From assembly GCF_902833905.1 (NCBI RefSeq), contig NZ_CADFGP010000036.1, positions 29,606-86,696 of the forward strand: a stretch of 57,091 nt of DNA, in the 5' to 3' direction. Positions 42,413-50,723 of the stretch are shown piece after piece. Below the pieces are notes generated by a model that saw nothing but the letters and a program-made list of their open reading frames with translations, made no database searches and had not been told where the DNA came from. Made by a program: the position numbers and the translations under genes. Positions within the stretch are counted from its first letter, which is position 1, and every line of letters starts with the position of its first letter. Origin of the DNA: Paraburkholderia tuberum STM678. GTDB taxonomy: Bacteria > Pseudomonadota > Gammaproteobacteria > Burkholderiales > Burkholderiaceae.

Positions 42413-43237
42413 TTAGCCGCGCCGCGCGACCATCTCCGAGACTGTCTGTGCGGCTCGCTGCAGCGGTTCCAGGAACGCCTTCACCATCTGTTTGGCCGAA
42501 TTGCGCTGTGCGTTGCCGCTGATGTTCATCGCGGCGATCACGCGGCCCTGGCGATTGCGAATCGGCGCGGACAGCGAAATCAAGCCGCCTTCGAGCTCCT
42601 GATCGACGATCGCCCACCCCTGGCGACGCACCTGCTCGATCAGCTTCTTCAACTCTTGCTTGTCGGTGACGGTGCGCGGCGTGTGCGAGTAGAGCGGCGT
42701 CGAGTTCAGCGTCGCGTCGAGCGTCTCGTCGTCGAGCGAGGCAAGCAGCACGCGGCCCATCGACGTGCAGTAGGCGGGCAGGCGGCTGCCGATCGACAGG
42801 TTGATCGTCATGATCTTGTGAGTCGGCACGCGCAGCACGTAGACGATCTCGGTGCGATCGAGCACGGCCGCGGAGCAGCTTTCGTGCACCTGCGCCGACA
42901 GGCTTTCCATCACCGGTTCGGCGAGATTCCAGAACGGCATCGAGGTCAGATACGCGAAGCCGAGGTCGAGGATCTTCGGCGTCAGACGAAACAGGCGTCC
43001 CTCGGCTTCCACATAGCCGAGTGTTTGCAGCGTCAGCAGGATCCGGCGCGCGCCGGCGCGCGTGAGGCCAGTCGCCGCGGCGACGTCGGTGAGCGTCTGT
43101 TCAGGCCGCGTCGCGTCGAACGCGCGGATGACCGCGAGGCCGCGCGCGAACGACTGCACGTACGAGTCGCCCGGTTTCTCCGGGGCCGGTTCGGCGTTGG
43201 CGGGCGCGACGGAAGACGGCGGCAGGGCTTTGCTCAT
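42413..43237 (-). CDS. IclR-family regulator of the PcaR/PobR type
   Basis: This encodes 274 residues from the ATG at 43237, with AAGG upstream. The N-terminal helix-turn-helix is VQSFARGLAVIRAFDA and LTDVAAATGLTRAGARRILL. The effector domain reads INLSIGSRLPAYCTSMGRVL and GWAIVDQELEGGLISLSAPI, closely matching the PcaR/PcaU/PobR subgroup that responds to beta-ketoadipate, protocatechuate or p-hydroxybenzoate. A pcaF gene with GTTCG-type operator repeats lies 6 kb away and is a plausible target. Confidence 0.88.
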   Translation of the reverse strand: MSKALPPSSVAPANAEPAPEKPGDSYVQSFARGLAVIRAFDATRPEQTLTDVAAATGLTRAGARRILLTLQTLGYVEAEGRLFRLTPKILDLGFAYLTSMPFWNLAEPVMESLSAQVHESCSAAVLDRTEIVYVLRVPTHKIMTINLSIGSRLPAYCTSMGRVLLASLDDETLDATLNSTPLYSHTPRTVTDKQELKKLIEQVRRQGWAIVDQELEGGLISLSAPIRNRQGRVIAAMNISGNAQRNSAKQMVKAFLEPLQRAAQTVSEMVARRG

Positions 43238-43481
43238 GGACCTTGATCGTGGGTTCGGAAGAGTGCGCGCGAAGGACGCGCGACGCGCGATCGTTTCGAT
43301 GCGGCGACGCGTTTTGCGTTGCGGCGCAAAGGCGAGACGATAGCTTAAGCCTTCTATTTCGCCAAATAACGCCGATTCGTGCAAAAACCCCAGGGTTTGC
43401 GTGGATGCGATTCCCACTCCAAATTTGTATGATGACCCGATAACCTGACTAGTTCGAGACACCCGGTCCAACCGATCCGCC

Positions 43482-44186
43482 ATGTTCGACAAGATTCCCG
43501 CGCGCGCTTTGAGCGACACCGTCGCGCAGCAACTGCTGAAGCAGATCGACAAGGGCACCTTCGCGCGCGGCGCCAGGCTGCCGACCGAAGCCGTGCTCGC
43601 ACAACAGTTCGGCGTAAGCCGCACGGTGATTCGCGAGGCGCTGTCGCGACTGAAGAACGAGGGGGTGGTCGAGCCGCGCCAGGGCAGTGGCGTGTTCGTC
43701 GCCGGGCACGGCGCGATCCGCCCGCTGCGAATCGACTACGCGCAAGCCGTGGAGCCGGGCTCGGTCGTGCAGATCCTCGCGCTGCGTCGCGCGATCGAGG
43801 CGGAGGTCGCGTCGGAAGCCGCGATGCGCCGCAGCGATGCCGAGATGGCCGCGATCGACGCCGCGCTCGCGCGCATCGAGCGCGCGGTCGGCAATGGCGA
43901 AGACGGCGTCGCCGAAGACGTCGCGTTTCATCGCGCGATCGCGGCGGCTACGGGCAATCCGTATTTCCTGAAGACGCTGACGTTCCTCAATCAGTACCTC
44001 GAAGCGGGCACGGTCGTCACGCGCCGCAACGAGGCGCTGCGCGAGGACTTCTCGCGGCAGGTGCGCGAGGAGCACGCGGCGATCGCCGCGGCGATTCGCG
44101 CCGGCGATCCGATGGCGGCGCGCAATGCCGCGCAGACGCATCTGTACAACGCGGCGCGGCGGCTTGCCGAGGCGGGCATCGTCTGA
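43482..44186 (+). CDS. GntR/FCD (FadR-type) regulator of the four-carbon acid operon
   Basis: This encodes 234 residues with winged helix ARLPTEAVLAQQFGVSRTVI, REALSRLKNEGVVEPRQGSG, and an all-helical FCD domain (ALRRAIEAEVASEAAMRRSD, FHRAIAAATGNPYFLKTL, EEHAAIAAAIRAGDP). The FCD metal/ligand residues Asp, His and His are present. The gene is immediately upstream of ltnD (72 bp) on the same strand, so it most likely represses the L-threonate/D-erythronate operon until the sugar acid binds (inference). Confidence 0.9.
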   Translation: MFDKIPARALSDTVAQQLLKQIDKGTFARGARLPTEAVLAQQFGVSRTVIREALSRLKNEGVVEPRQGSGVFVAGHGAIRPLRIDYAQAVEPGSVVQILALRRAIEAEVASEAAMRRSDAEMAAIDAALARIERAVGNGEDGVAEDVAFHRAIAAATGNPYFLKTLTFLNQYLEAGTVVTRRNEALREDFSRQVREEHAAIAAAIRAGDPMAARNAAQTHLYNAARRLAEAGIV

Positions 44187-44258
44187 CGCGCTGAAGGCGC
44201 GCGGTGATTCCGACGCGCGCGAACTCACGAATGCGGCACCCATCCATAGAGGTCATGC

Positions 44259-45149
44259 ATGTCGAGAAATGTCGGTGTCATTGGCTTGGGGGCCATGGGG
44301 CTCGGCGTCGCGCGCTCGCTGTTGCGTGCGGGCTTCAGGGTCCACGCGTGCGACTTGCGGCGCGACGCGCTGCAGGCGTTCGTCGATGAAGGGGGCATCG
44401 GCTGTGCGACGCCCGCGGAGCTCGGCGCGCAGTGCGAGGTCGTGATCACGCTGGTCGTGAATGCGGCGCAAACCGAGGCCGTGCTGTTCGGTGAGCACGG
44501 CGCGCTCGCGGCCATGAAGCCGGGCGGCGTCGTGATCGCGAGTGCCACGGTCGCGCCGGAGTTCGCGAGCGATCTCGGCAAGCGCGTCGAGGCGGCCGGT
44601 CTGCAGATGCTCGATGCGCCGGTGTCGGGCGGCGCGGCGCGCGCGGCGTCGGGCGAGATGACGATGATGACGTCCGGTCCCGCGGCCGCTTATGCCGCGT
44701 GCGAAGACGCGCTCGCCGCGATTGCCGGCAACGTGTATCGGCTTGGCGCCACGCATGGCGCAGGCTCGAAGGTGAAGATCATCAACCAGCTGCTGGCCGG
44801 CGTGCATATCGCGGTGGCCGCCGAGGCAATGGCGCTCGGCCTGCGCGAAGGTGTCGACCCGGACGCGCTGTACGACGTGATCACGCACAGCGCGGGCAAT
44901 TCGTGGATGTTCGAGAACCGCGTGCCGCATATTCTCGCGGGCGACTACACGCCGCTGTCGGCGGTCGATATTTTTGTCAAGGACCTCGGCCTCGTGCTCG
45001 ATACCGCGCGTCGCACGAAGTTTCCGCTGCCGCTGTCGGCGGCAGCGCATCAGATGTTCATGATGGCGTCGACGGCGGGCCACGGTGGCGAAGACGACTC
45101 GGCGGTCGTGAAGATTTTCCCAGGCATCGAATTGCCGACGAAGCAATAG
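44259..45149 (+). CDS. ltnD: L-threonate dehydrogenase
   Basis: This encodes 296 residues of the beta-hydroxyacid dehydrogenase family: dinucleotide-binding GVIGLGAMGLGVARSLLRAG, substrate loop DAPVSGGAARAASGEM, and the catalytic Lys in GSKVKIINQLLAGVH. In this operon context it matches LtnD, which oxidises L-threonate at C2 with NAD to 2-oxo-tetronate. It is followed 14 bp later by otnK. Confidence 0.9.
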   Translation: MSRNVGVIGLGAMGLGVARSLLRAGFRVHACDLRRDALQAFVDEGGIGCATPAELGAQCEVVITLVVNAAQTEAVLFGEHGALAAMKPGGVVIASATVAPEFASDLGKRVEAAGLQMLDAPVSGGAARAASGEMTMMTSGPAAAYAACEDALAAIAGNVYRLGATHGAGSKVKIINQLLAGVHIAVAAEAMALGLREGVDPDALYDVITHSAGNSWMFENRVPHILAGDYTPLSAVDIFVKDLGLVLDTARRTKFPLPLSAAAHQMFMMASTAGHGGEDDSAVVKIFPGIELPTKQ

Positions 45150-45163
45150 GCGTGGAAGAGGTC

Positions 45164-46477
45164 ATGACGGCTCAAACGAAACCCGCGCTGCTCGGCTGCA
45201 TCGCCGACGACTTCACCGGCGCCACCGATCTCGCCAACATGCTCGTGCGCGGTGGCATGCGCACGGTGCAGACGATCGGCGTGCCCACCTCCAACGCAGC
45301 GCTTGGCGCCGACGCGCTCGTCGTCGCGCTGAAGTCGCGCACGATCCCGGCCGCCGACGCGGTCGCGCAATCGCTGGCCGCGCTCGTCTGGCTGCGCGCG
45401 CAAGGGTGCCGGCAATTCTTCTTCAAGTACTGCTCGACCTTCGATTCGACCGATGCGGGCAACATCGGCCCGGTGACCGATGCGTTGCTGAATGCGCTGT
45501 CCGCCGAGTTCGCTCAGCGCGCGTCGTTCACGATCGCGTGTCCCGCGTTTCCCGAGAACGGCCGCACGATTTTTCGCGGTCATCTGTTCGTCGGCGATGC
45601 GCTGCTCAACGAGTCGGGCATGGAAAACCATCCGCTGACGCCGATGCGCGACGCGAACCTCGTGCGCGTGCTGCGGCGGCAAACGCAATCGAAGGTCGGG
45701 CTCGTGCGTTACGACCAGCTCGCGCAAGGCGATGCGGCCGTGCGTGCCGCATTCGCCGCGTTGCGCGCCGACGGCGTGCGCATCGCGATTGCCGATGCGG
45801 TGTCCGACGCCGATCTGCACACGCTCGGCTTGGCCTGCGCGGACCTCGCGCTGATCACCGGCGGCTCCGGCGTCGCGCTTGGTTTGCCGGCCAACTTCCG
45901 GCGCGCGGGTCTGCTCGGCGAGCAAACCCATGCCGCGCAATTGCCGCGTATAGAAGGTTTGTCGGCGGTGCTCGCGGGCAGTGCGTCGACGGCGACCAAC
46001 GCGCAGGTCGCCGCCTGGTGCGCGACACGGCCCGCGTTCCGCATCGATCCGCTCGCGGCGGCGCGCGGCGAGGACGTCGTCGGCGAGGCGCTCGCGTTCG
46101 CACAACAGCGCTTCGTGCACGCGGAACCGGTGCTGGTCTATGCGACCGCATCGCCCGACGAAGTGCAGGCCGTGCAGCGCGAACTCGGCGTCAACGAGGC
46201 CGGGCATCTGGTCGAGAAGACGTTGGCGGCGATTGCGCGCGGTCTGCGCGAACGGGGTGTGCGCAAGTTCGTCGTCGCGGGCGGCGAGACTTCGGGCGCC
46301 GTCGTGCAGGCGCTCGACGTGCGCATGCTGCGCATCGGCGCACAGATCGATCCGGGCGTGCCGGCCACGGCGACGACCGGCGCCGAGCCGCTCGCACTCG
46401 CGCTGAAATCCGGCAATTTCGGCACCACCGACTTCTTCGACAAGGCCCTGCGCCATCTCGACGGAGCCGCGCAATGA
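45164..46477 (+). CDS. otnK: 3-oxo-tetronate kinase (DUF1537 family)
   Basis: This encodes 437 residues from the ATG at 45164, with GAAGAG upstream; a much longer open frame overlapping ltnD is not used. DUF1537 kinase features are LLGCIADDFTGATDLANMLV (N-terminal domain, catalytic Asp pair), KYCSTFDSTDAGNIGPV and the C-terminal FVVAGGETSGAVVQAL nucleotide-binding loop. It phosphorylates 3-oxo-tetronate at C4 using ATP. Its stop overlaps the start of otnC (ATGA). Confidence 0.92.
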   Translation: MTAQTKPALLGCIADDFTGATDLANMLVRGGMRTVQTIGVPTSNAALGADALVVALKSRTIPAADAVAQSLAALVWLRAQGCRQFFFKYCSTFDSTDAGNIGPVTDALLNALSAEFAQRASFTIACPAFPENGRTIFRGHLFVGDALLNESGMENHPLTPMRDANLVRVLRRQTQSKVGLVRYDQLAQGDAAVRAAFAALRADGVRIAIADAVSDADLHTLGLACADLALITGGSGVALGLPANFRRAGLLGEQTHAAQLPRIEGLSAVLAGSASTATNAQVAAWCATRPAFRIDPLAAARGEDVVGEALAFAQQRFVHAEPVLVYATASPDEVQAVQRELGVNEAGHLVEKTLAAIARGLRERGVRKFVVAGGETSGAVVQALDVRMLRIGAQIDPGVPATATTGAEPLALALKSGNFGTTDFFDKALRHLDGAAQ

Positions 46478-47136
46478 GCGACGCACCGGCACTTCACACC
46501 TGCGCCGAAGCGCGCGTTCGCGAGGAAATCTGCGCGGTCGGCGCGAGCCTGTATCAGCGCGGCTATACGGTCGGCAGCGCCGGCAACATCAGCGCGCGGC
46601 TCGACGACGGCTGGCTGATCACCCCGACCGACGCGTGCCTCGGCCGCCTCGATCCCGCCGACATCGCGAAGGTCGATGCAAACGGCCACGCGGTGTCGGG
46701 CGGCAAGCCGTCGAAAACGCTGGCGCTGCATCGCGGTATCTATGCGCGCAACGGCGAGGCGCGCGGCATCGTCCATACCCATTCAACGCATCTGGTCGCG
46801 TTGACGCTCGCGGGCGTATGGAGCGAAGCGGACGTGTTGCCGCCGATCACACCGTACTACGTGATGAAAGTGGGCCACGTACCGCTGATTCGCTACGAAC
46901 GCCCGGGTGATCCCCGAGTGGCCGCGCAGATCGCCGCGCTGGCCGATCGGGTGCGCGCGGTGTTGCTCGAACGTCTGGGGCCGGTAGTGTGGGAGCGCTC
47001 GGTCGCGCGCGCGTCGTATGCGCTCGAAGAACTCGAGGAGACCGCGCGCCTGTGGCTGATGACGAATCCGCGGCCCGCGCCGCTCGACGCCGCCGCGATC
47101 GAACAACTCCGTGCCGCGTTCGGCGCGCGCTGGTAG
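46474..47136 (+). CDS. otnC: 3-oxo-tetronate 4-phosphate decarboxylase (class II aldolase fold)
   Basis: This encodes 220 residues. Class II aldolase/adducin features are GSAGNISARLDDGWLITPTD, the zinc ligands of IVHTHSTHLVALTL, and a third His further on. The catalytic acidic residue lies in SKTLALHRGIYARNGEA. It decarboxylates 3-oxo-tetronate 4-phosphate to dihydroxyacetone phosphate, which enters glycolysis. It is coupled to otnK by a 4-bp overlap. Confidence 0.91.
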   Translation: MSDAPALHTCAEARVREEICAVGASLYQRGYTVGSAGNISARLDDGWLITPTDACLGRLDPADIAKVDANGHAVSGGKPSKTLALHRGIYARNGEARGIVHTHSTHLVALTLAGVWSEADVLPPITPYYVMKVGHVPLIRYERPGDPRVAAQIAALADRVRAVLLERLGPVVWERSVARASYALEELEETARLWLMTNPRPAPLDAAAIEQLRAAFGARW

Positions 47137-47197
47137 CAGCGCGCATGACCGATGAACGCCGCGCACCGTATCGAACTGTCTTGAAGGAGCTGCCGCC

Positions 47198-47998
47198 ATG
47201 CCTCGCTTCGCCGCCAATCTGTCGATGATGTACAACGAGCACGCGTTCCTCGATCGCTTCGCCGCCGCCGCGCGCGACGGCTTCAACGCGGTCGAATTCC
47301 TGTTTCCCTACGAGTTCCGCCCGGGCGAGCTGAAGGCGCGGCTCGACGCGCATGGCCTCACGCAGGCGCTGTTCAATGCGCCACCCGGCGACTGGAGCGG
47401 CGGCGAGCGCGGCCTTGCGTCGTTGCCGGGCCGTGAGGACGAGTTCCGCCGCGGCATCGACACGGCACTCGAGTACGCGCGCGTGCTCGGCAATCGCAAG
47501 CTGCATGTGATGGCGGGGTTGATCGCCGGCGATCGAGCGGGCGAAACGCAGCGCAAAACACAACGCGACGTGTACCTGAACAACCTCGTCTATGCCGCGC
47601 GGGCCGCGCAAGCCGAACAGATCACGGTCGTCATCGAGCCGATCAATACGCGCGACATGCCCGGCTATTTCCTCAATCGACAGGACGACGCGCAAGCGAT
47701 CTGCGCCGAAGTCGGCGCGCCGAATCTGAAGGTGCAGTTCGATTGCTATCACTGCCAGATCGTCGAGGGCGATCTCGCGACGAAGCTCAAACGCGATATG
47801 GCCGGCATCGGTCACATCCAGGTTGCGGGTGTGCCCGAGCGGCACGAGCCCGACATCGGTGAGCTGAACTACCCGTACCTGTTCGATCTGATCGATGCGC
47901 TCGGCTACGACGGCTACATCGGCTGCGAATACCGGCCGCGCGCGGGGACCTCGGCGGGGCTTGGCTGGCTGAAGCCTTATCTCGATGCGGGGCGTTGA
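47198..47998 (+). CDS. otnI: 2-oxo-tetronate isomerase (hydroxypyruvate isomerase fold)
   Basis: This encodes 266 residues, with AAGGAGCTG eight bases before the ATG. It is a TIM-barrel of the Hyi/xylose isomerase-like type: MPRFAANLSMMYNEHAFLDR, VVIEPINTRDMPGYFLN, LKVQFDCYHCQIVEGD and GYIGCEYRPRAGT hold the acidic and His residues of the active site. It converts 2-oxo-tetronate to 3-oxo-tetronate, linking the dehydrogenases to OtnK. It is the fourth enzyme gene of the operon. Confidence 0.91.
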   Translation: MPRFAANLSMMYNEHAFLDRFAAAARDGFNAVEFLFPYEFRPGELKARLDAHGLTQALFNAPPGDWSGGERGLASLPGREDEFRRGIDTALEYARVLGNRKLHVMAGLIAGDRAGETQRKTQRDVYLNNLVYAARAAQAEQITVVIEPINTRDMPGYFLNRQDDAQAICAEVGAPNLKVQFDCYHCQIVEGDLATKLKRDMAGIGHIQVAGVPERHEPDIGELNYPYLFDLIDALGYDGYIGCEYRPRAGTSAGLGWLKPYLDAGR

Positions 47999-48031
47999 CG
48001 CTTTCCGACAACCACTGACGCACACGTAACC

Positions 48032-49012
48032 ATGAAAGTACTGATCACCGGTGGTGCCGGTTTTCTCGGCCAGCGTCTCGCGCGCGAACTGCTCGCGCGC
48101 GGCGCACTGAAAGATGCGCACGGCGCACCGCAAGCGATTACCGGGCTCGTGTTGCTCGACGTCGTGCGCGCACACGATTTCGGCGATGCGCGCGTGCGCA
48201 CCGAAGTCGGCGATATCGCGGAGCGCAGTGTGCTCGAACGCGTGATCGACGATCAAACCTCGGCGATCTTTCACCTCGCTGCGATCGTCAGCGGCCAGGC
48301 CGAGGCGGACTTCGATCTCGGCATGCGCATCAATCTCGATGCGTCGCGGCTGCTGCTCGAAATCTGCCGGCAGCGCGGGCACCAACCGCGCGTCGTGTTC
48401 ACCAGTTCGGTCGCGGTCTACGGTGGCGATCTGCCTGCGGTCGTGCAGGACGACACCGCGCTCAATCCGCAGTCGTCGTACGGCGCGCAGAAGGCGATCG
48501 CGGAGCTGCTGCTCAACGATTATTCGCGGCGCGGTTTCGTCGACGGCCGCGTGCTGCGGCTGCCGACCATCAGCGTGCGGCCGGGGCGGCCGAATGCGGC
48601 GGCGTCGTCGTTCGCGAGCGGCATCGTCCGCGAGCCGCTCAATGGCGAGGAGGCCGTGTGTCCGGTCGCCGGTTCGACGCGGCTGTGGTTGCTGTCGCCG
48701 CGCAAGGCGATCGAGGGTCTTATCGCCGGCCTCGAACTCGATGGCGCCGCGCTTGGCAAGCAACGCGTGCTGAACCTGCCGGGCTTGTCGGTCAGCGTCG
48801 ACGAGATGATCGCGGCACTGCGCGAGGTCGCGGGCGAGGCGGTCGCGAGCCGCATTGTGCGGCAGCCCGACGAGCGCATCGAGAAGATCGTTGGGAGCTG
48901 GCCCGGCGCGTGGGATACGTCGCGCGCCGAACGGCTCGGGCTCGCGACCGAGCGCAGTTTCGCGGACGTGATTCGCGGCTACATCGCCGATGAAGGAATC
49001 GAAGTTCGCTGA
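48032..49012 (+). CDS. denD: D-erythronate dehydrogenase (SDR family)
   Basis: This encodes 326 residues of the extended short-chain dehydrogenase family: Rossmann motif MKVLITGGAGFLGQRLAREL, HLAAIVSGQAEADFDLGMRI, and the catalytic Tyr-x-x-x-Lys in PQSSYGAQKAIAELL. DenD oxidises D-erythronate with NAD to 2-oxo-D-erythronate, the second entry into the OtnI-OtnK-OtnC route. It is the last gene of the operon, 33 bp after otnI. Confidence 0.9.
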   Translation: MKVLITGGAGFLGQRLARELLARGALKDAHGAPQAITGLVLLDVVRAHDFGDARVRTEVGDIAERSVLERVIDDQTSAIFHLAAIVSGQAEADFDLGMRINLDASRLLLEICRQRGHQPRVVFTSSVAVYGGDLPAVVQDDTALNPQSSYGAQKAIAELLLNDYSRRGFVDGRVLRLPTISVRPGRPNAAASSFASGIVREPLNGEEAVCPVAGSTRLWLLSPRKAIEGLIAGLELDGAALGKQRVLNLPGLSVSVDEMIAALREVAGEAVASRIVRQPDERIEKIVGSWPGAWDTSRAERLGLATERSFADVIRGYIADEGIEVR

Positions 49013-49048
49013 AGATCACCCCCTCCGCGTATTCCCTGGTGTCGCTTG

Positions 49049-49066
49049 GCACGGCTGCGGCCGTGC
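49049..49066. terminator. Hairpin after denD
   Basis: This is a 7-bp stem, GCACGGC / GCCGTGC, with a TGCG loop, 36 bp after denD. It lacks a T-run, so it is at best a weak terminator, and it overlaps the start of the pcaF promoter region. Confidence 0.35.
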
Positions 49067-49096
49067 TTGACATGCTTTCGCGCCCCCGCCTATTAT
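49067..49096 (+). promoter_or_regulatory. Sigma-70 promoter of pcaF
   Basis: A consensus -35 box, TTGACA (49067-49072), is followed after 18 bp by TATTAT (49091-49096). The predicted transcription start is near 49103, about 275 bp before the pcaF start codon, leaving a long leader. Confidence 0.65.
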
Positions 49097-49108
49097 CGAG
49101 GCTGTTTT

Positions 49109-49143
49109 GTTCGATATATGACCTTGTGTTCGTATATAGAACA
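49109..49143. promoter_or_regulatory. IclR/PcaR-type operator repeats
   Basis: Two direct repeats, GTTCGATATATGACC (49109-49123) and GTTCGTATATAGAAC (49128-49142), resemble the GTTCGAT-containing 15-bp PcaR site. The second is also an inverted repeat (TGTTC / GAACA). They lie just downstream of the -10 box, where a bound protein would block or modulate initiation. Confidence 0.55.
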
Positions 49144-49378
49144 TGAGGCAGGGCGAAGAAGAGGCGACAGCCGTATCGGTCGTCAATCCCAAGCCCATCG
49201 TTCACGATCCTGCGCTAAGCTGCTTCGACGTGTCGGCGCGCTACGCCGCCGCCATTTTGCAGTTGCCCGTCCGCGGCCGTTGGCGCCCAGGGCCGATGCC
49301 TCGGCGCCTCGAACCGGCCTCATCGGTGCGAAGCCGGCCGAGGCGCAGCGCACGCAGCATCTCAACTGGAGACATCCC
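49144..49378. other. Leader region of pcaF
   Basis: No gene is recognised; a 79-codon frame here has no domain. Together with the promoter and operator it forms the 366-bp gap before pcaF. Confidence 0.5.
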
Positions 49379-50581
49379 ATGACCGAAGCATTTCTGTGCG
49401 ACGCGATTCGCACCCCCATTGGCCGCTATGCGGGTTCGCTGTCGTCGGTGCGCGCCGACGACCTGGGCGCGGTGCCGCTCAAGGCGCTGATGGAGCGCAA
49501 CAAGAACGTCGACTGGACCGCGATCGACGACCTCATCTACGGCTGCGCGAACCAGGCCGGTGACGACAACCGCAACGTCGCGCGCATGTCGCTGCTGCTC
49601 GCGGGTCTGCCGAAGGACGTGCCGGGCTCGACGGTCAACCGTCTGTGCGGCTCGGGCATGGATGCGGTCGGCATCGCCGCGCGCGCGATCAAGTCGGGCG
49701 AGGCCGCGCTGATGATTGCCGGCGGCGTCGAAAGCATGAGCCGCGCGCCGTTCGTGATGCCCAAGGCGACCAGCGCGTTCTCGCGTCAGAACGAGGTCTA
49801 CGACACGACGATCGGCTGGCGTTTCGTGAATCCGCTGATGAAGAAGCTGTACGGCGTCGACTCGATGCCGGAAACCGGCGAAAACGTCGCGACCGACTAC
49901 AACATCAGCCGCGCCGACCAGGACGCATTCGCGCTGCGCAGCCAGCAGAAGGCGGCGCGCGCGCAACGCGACGGCACGCTCGCGCAGGAGATCGTCGGCG
50001 TGACGATCGCGCAGAAGAAGGGCGATCCGATCACGGTCATGCAGGACGAGCATCCGCGCGAAACGAGCCTCGAAACGCTCGCGAAGCTGAAGGGCGTCGT
50101 GCGTCCGGACGGCACGGTGACGGCCGGTAATGCATCGGGCGTGAACGACGGCGCGGCGGCGTTGCTGCTTGCCAATGAAGAGACCACGAAGCGCTTCGGC
50201 CTCACGCCGCGCGCCCGCGTGCTCGGTGTGGCCACCGCCGGCGTCGAGCCGCGCGTGATGGGCATCGGCCCGGCACCCGCCACGCAGAAGCTGCTCGCGC
50301 GTCTGGGCATGACGATCGATCAGTTCGACGTGATCGAACTGAACGAAGCGTTCGCCTCGCAAGGTATCGCGGTGCTGCGCGCCCTCGGCGTCGCCGACGA
50401 CGATCCCCGCGTGAACCCGAACGGCGGCGCGATTGCGCTCGGCCACCCGCTCGGCATGAGCGGCGCGCGTCTGGTGACGACCGCGACGTATCAGCTGCAA
50501 CGCACGCAGGGCCGCTTCGCGCTGTGCACGATGTGTATCGGCGTCGGCCAAGGCATCGCGATCGCGATCGAGCGCGTGTGA
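49379..50581 (+). CDS. pcaF: Beta-ketoadipyl-CoA thiolase
   Basis: This encodes 400 residues from the ATG at 49379, with GGAGA upstream. The thiolase nucleophile is Cys90 (VNRLCGSGMDA), with His356 in GGAIALGHPLGMSGAR and Cys386 in CTMCIGVGQG. The opening AFLCDAIRTPIGRYAGSLSS, the 400-residue length and GCANQAGDDNRNVARM are typical of PcaF/PaaE-type thiolases that split beta-ketoadipyl-CoA into acetyl-CoA and succinyl-CoA. No other pca gene is adjacent. The upstream IclR-type operator supports the beta-ketoadipate assignment over acetoacetyl-CoA thiolase. Confidence 0.88.
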   Translation: MTEAFLCDAIRTPIGRYAGSLSSVRADDLGAVPLKALMERNKNVDWTAIDDLIYGCANQAGDDNRNVARMSLLLAGLPKDVPGSTVNRLCGSGMDAVGIAARAIKSGEAALMIAGGVESMSRAPFVMPKATSAFSRQNEVYDTTIGWRFVNPLMKKLYGVDSMPETGENVATDYNISRADQDAFALRSQQKAARAQRDGTLAQEIVGVTIAQKKGDPITVMQDEHPRETSLETLAKLKGVVRPDGTVTAGNASGVNDGAAALLLANEETTKRFGLTPRARVLGVATAGVEPRVMGIGPAPATQKLLARLGMTIDQFDVIELNEAFASQGIAVLRALGVADDDPRVNPNGGAIALGHPLGMSGARLVTTATYQLQRTQGRFALCTMCIGVGQGIAIAIERV

Positions 50582-50657
50582 TGCGTGAGCTGGTTTAGCG
50601 CGAGCTTCGGTCCCCGCGCTAGGCGGGTCTCCGCGCAAGCTGAATAGTAAAAAGCAG

Positions 50658-50693
50658 AAGGGCCGGCGTCGAGACACGCCGGCCCTTTGTTTT
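50658..50693 (+). terminator. Rho-independent terminator after pcaF
   Basis: This is a 12-bp stem, AAGGGCCGGCGT / ACGCCGGCCCTT, with a 6-base loop, then TGTTTT. It may also act on the convergent CDF gene, which ends at 50724. Confidence 0.92.
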
Positions 50694-50723
50694 GATCGCG
50701 CCTTGTTGCGCCGGGCGCAGGCG

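Noticed and set aside
45050..46492. A 480-codon minus-strand frame opposite otnK
   Set aside because: It is an Arg-rich shadow with no domain; the plus-strand genes are coupled and recognisable.
46847..48763. A 638-codon minus-strand frame opposite otnC, otnI and denD
   Set aside because: It crosses three well-supported plus-strand genes, and its translation has the composition typical of antisense GC-rich frames.
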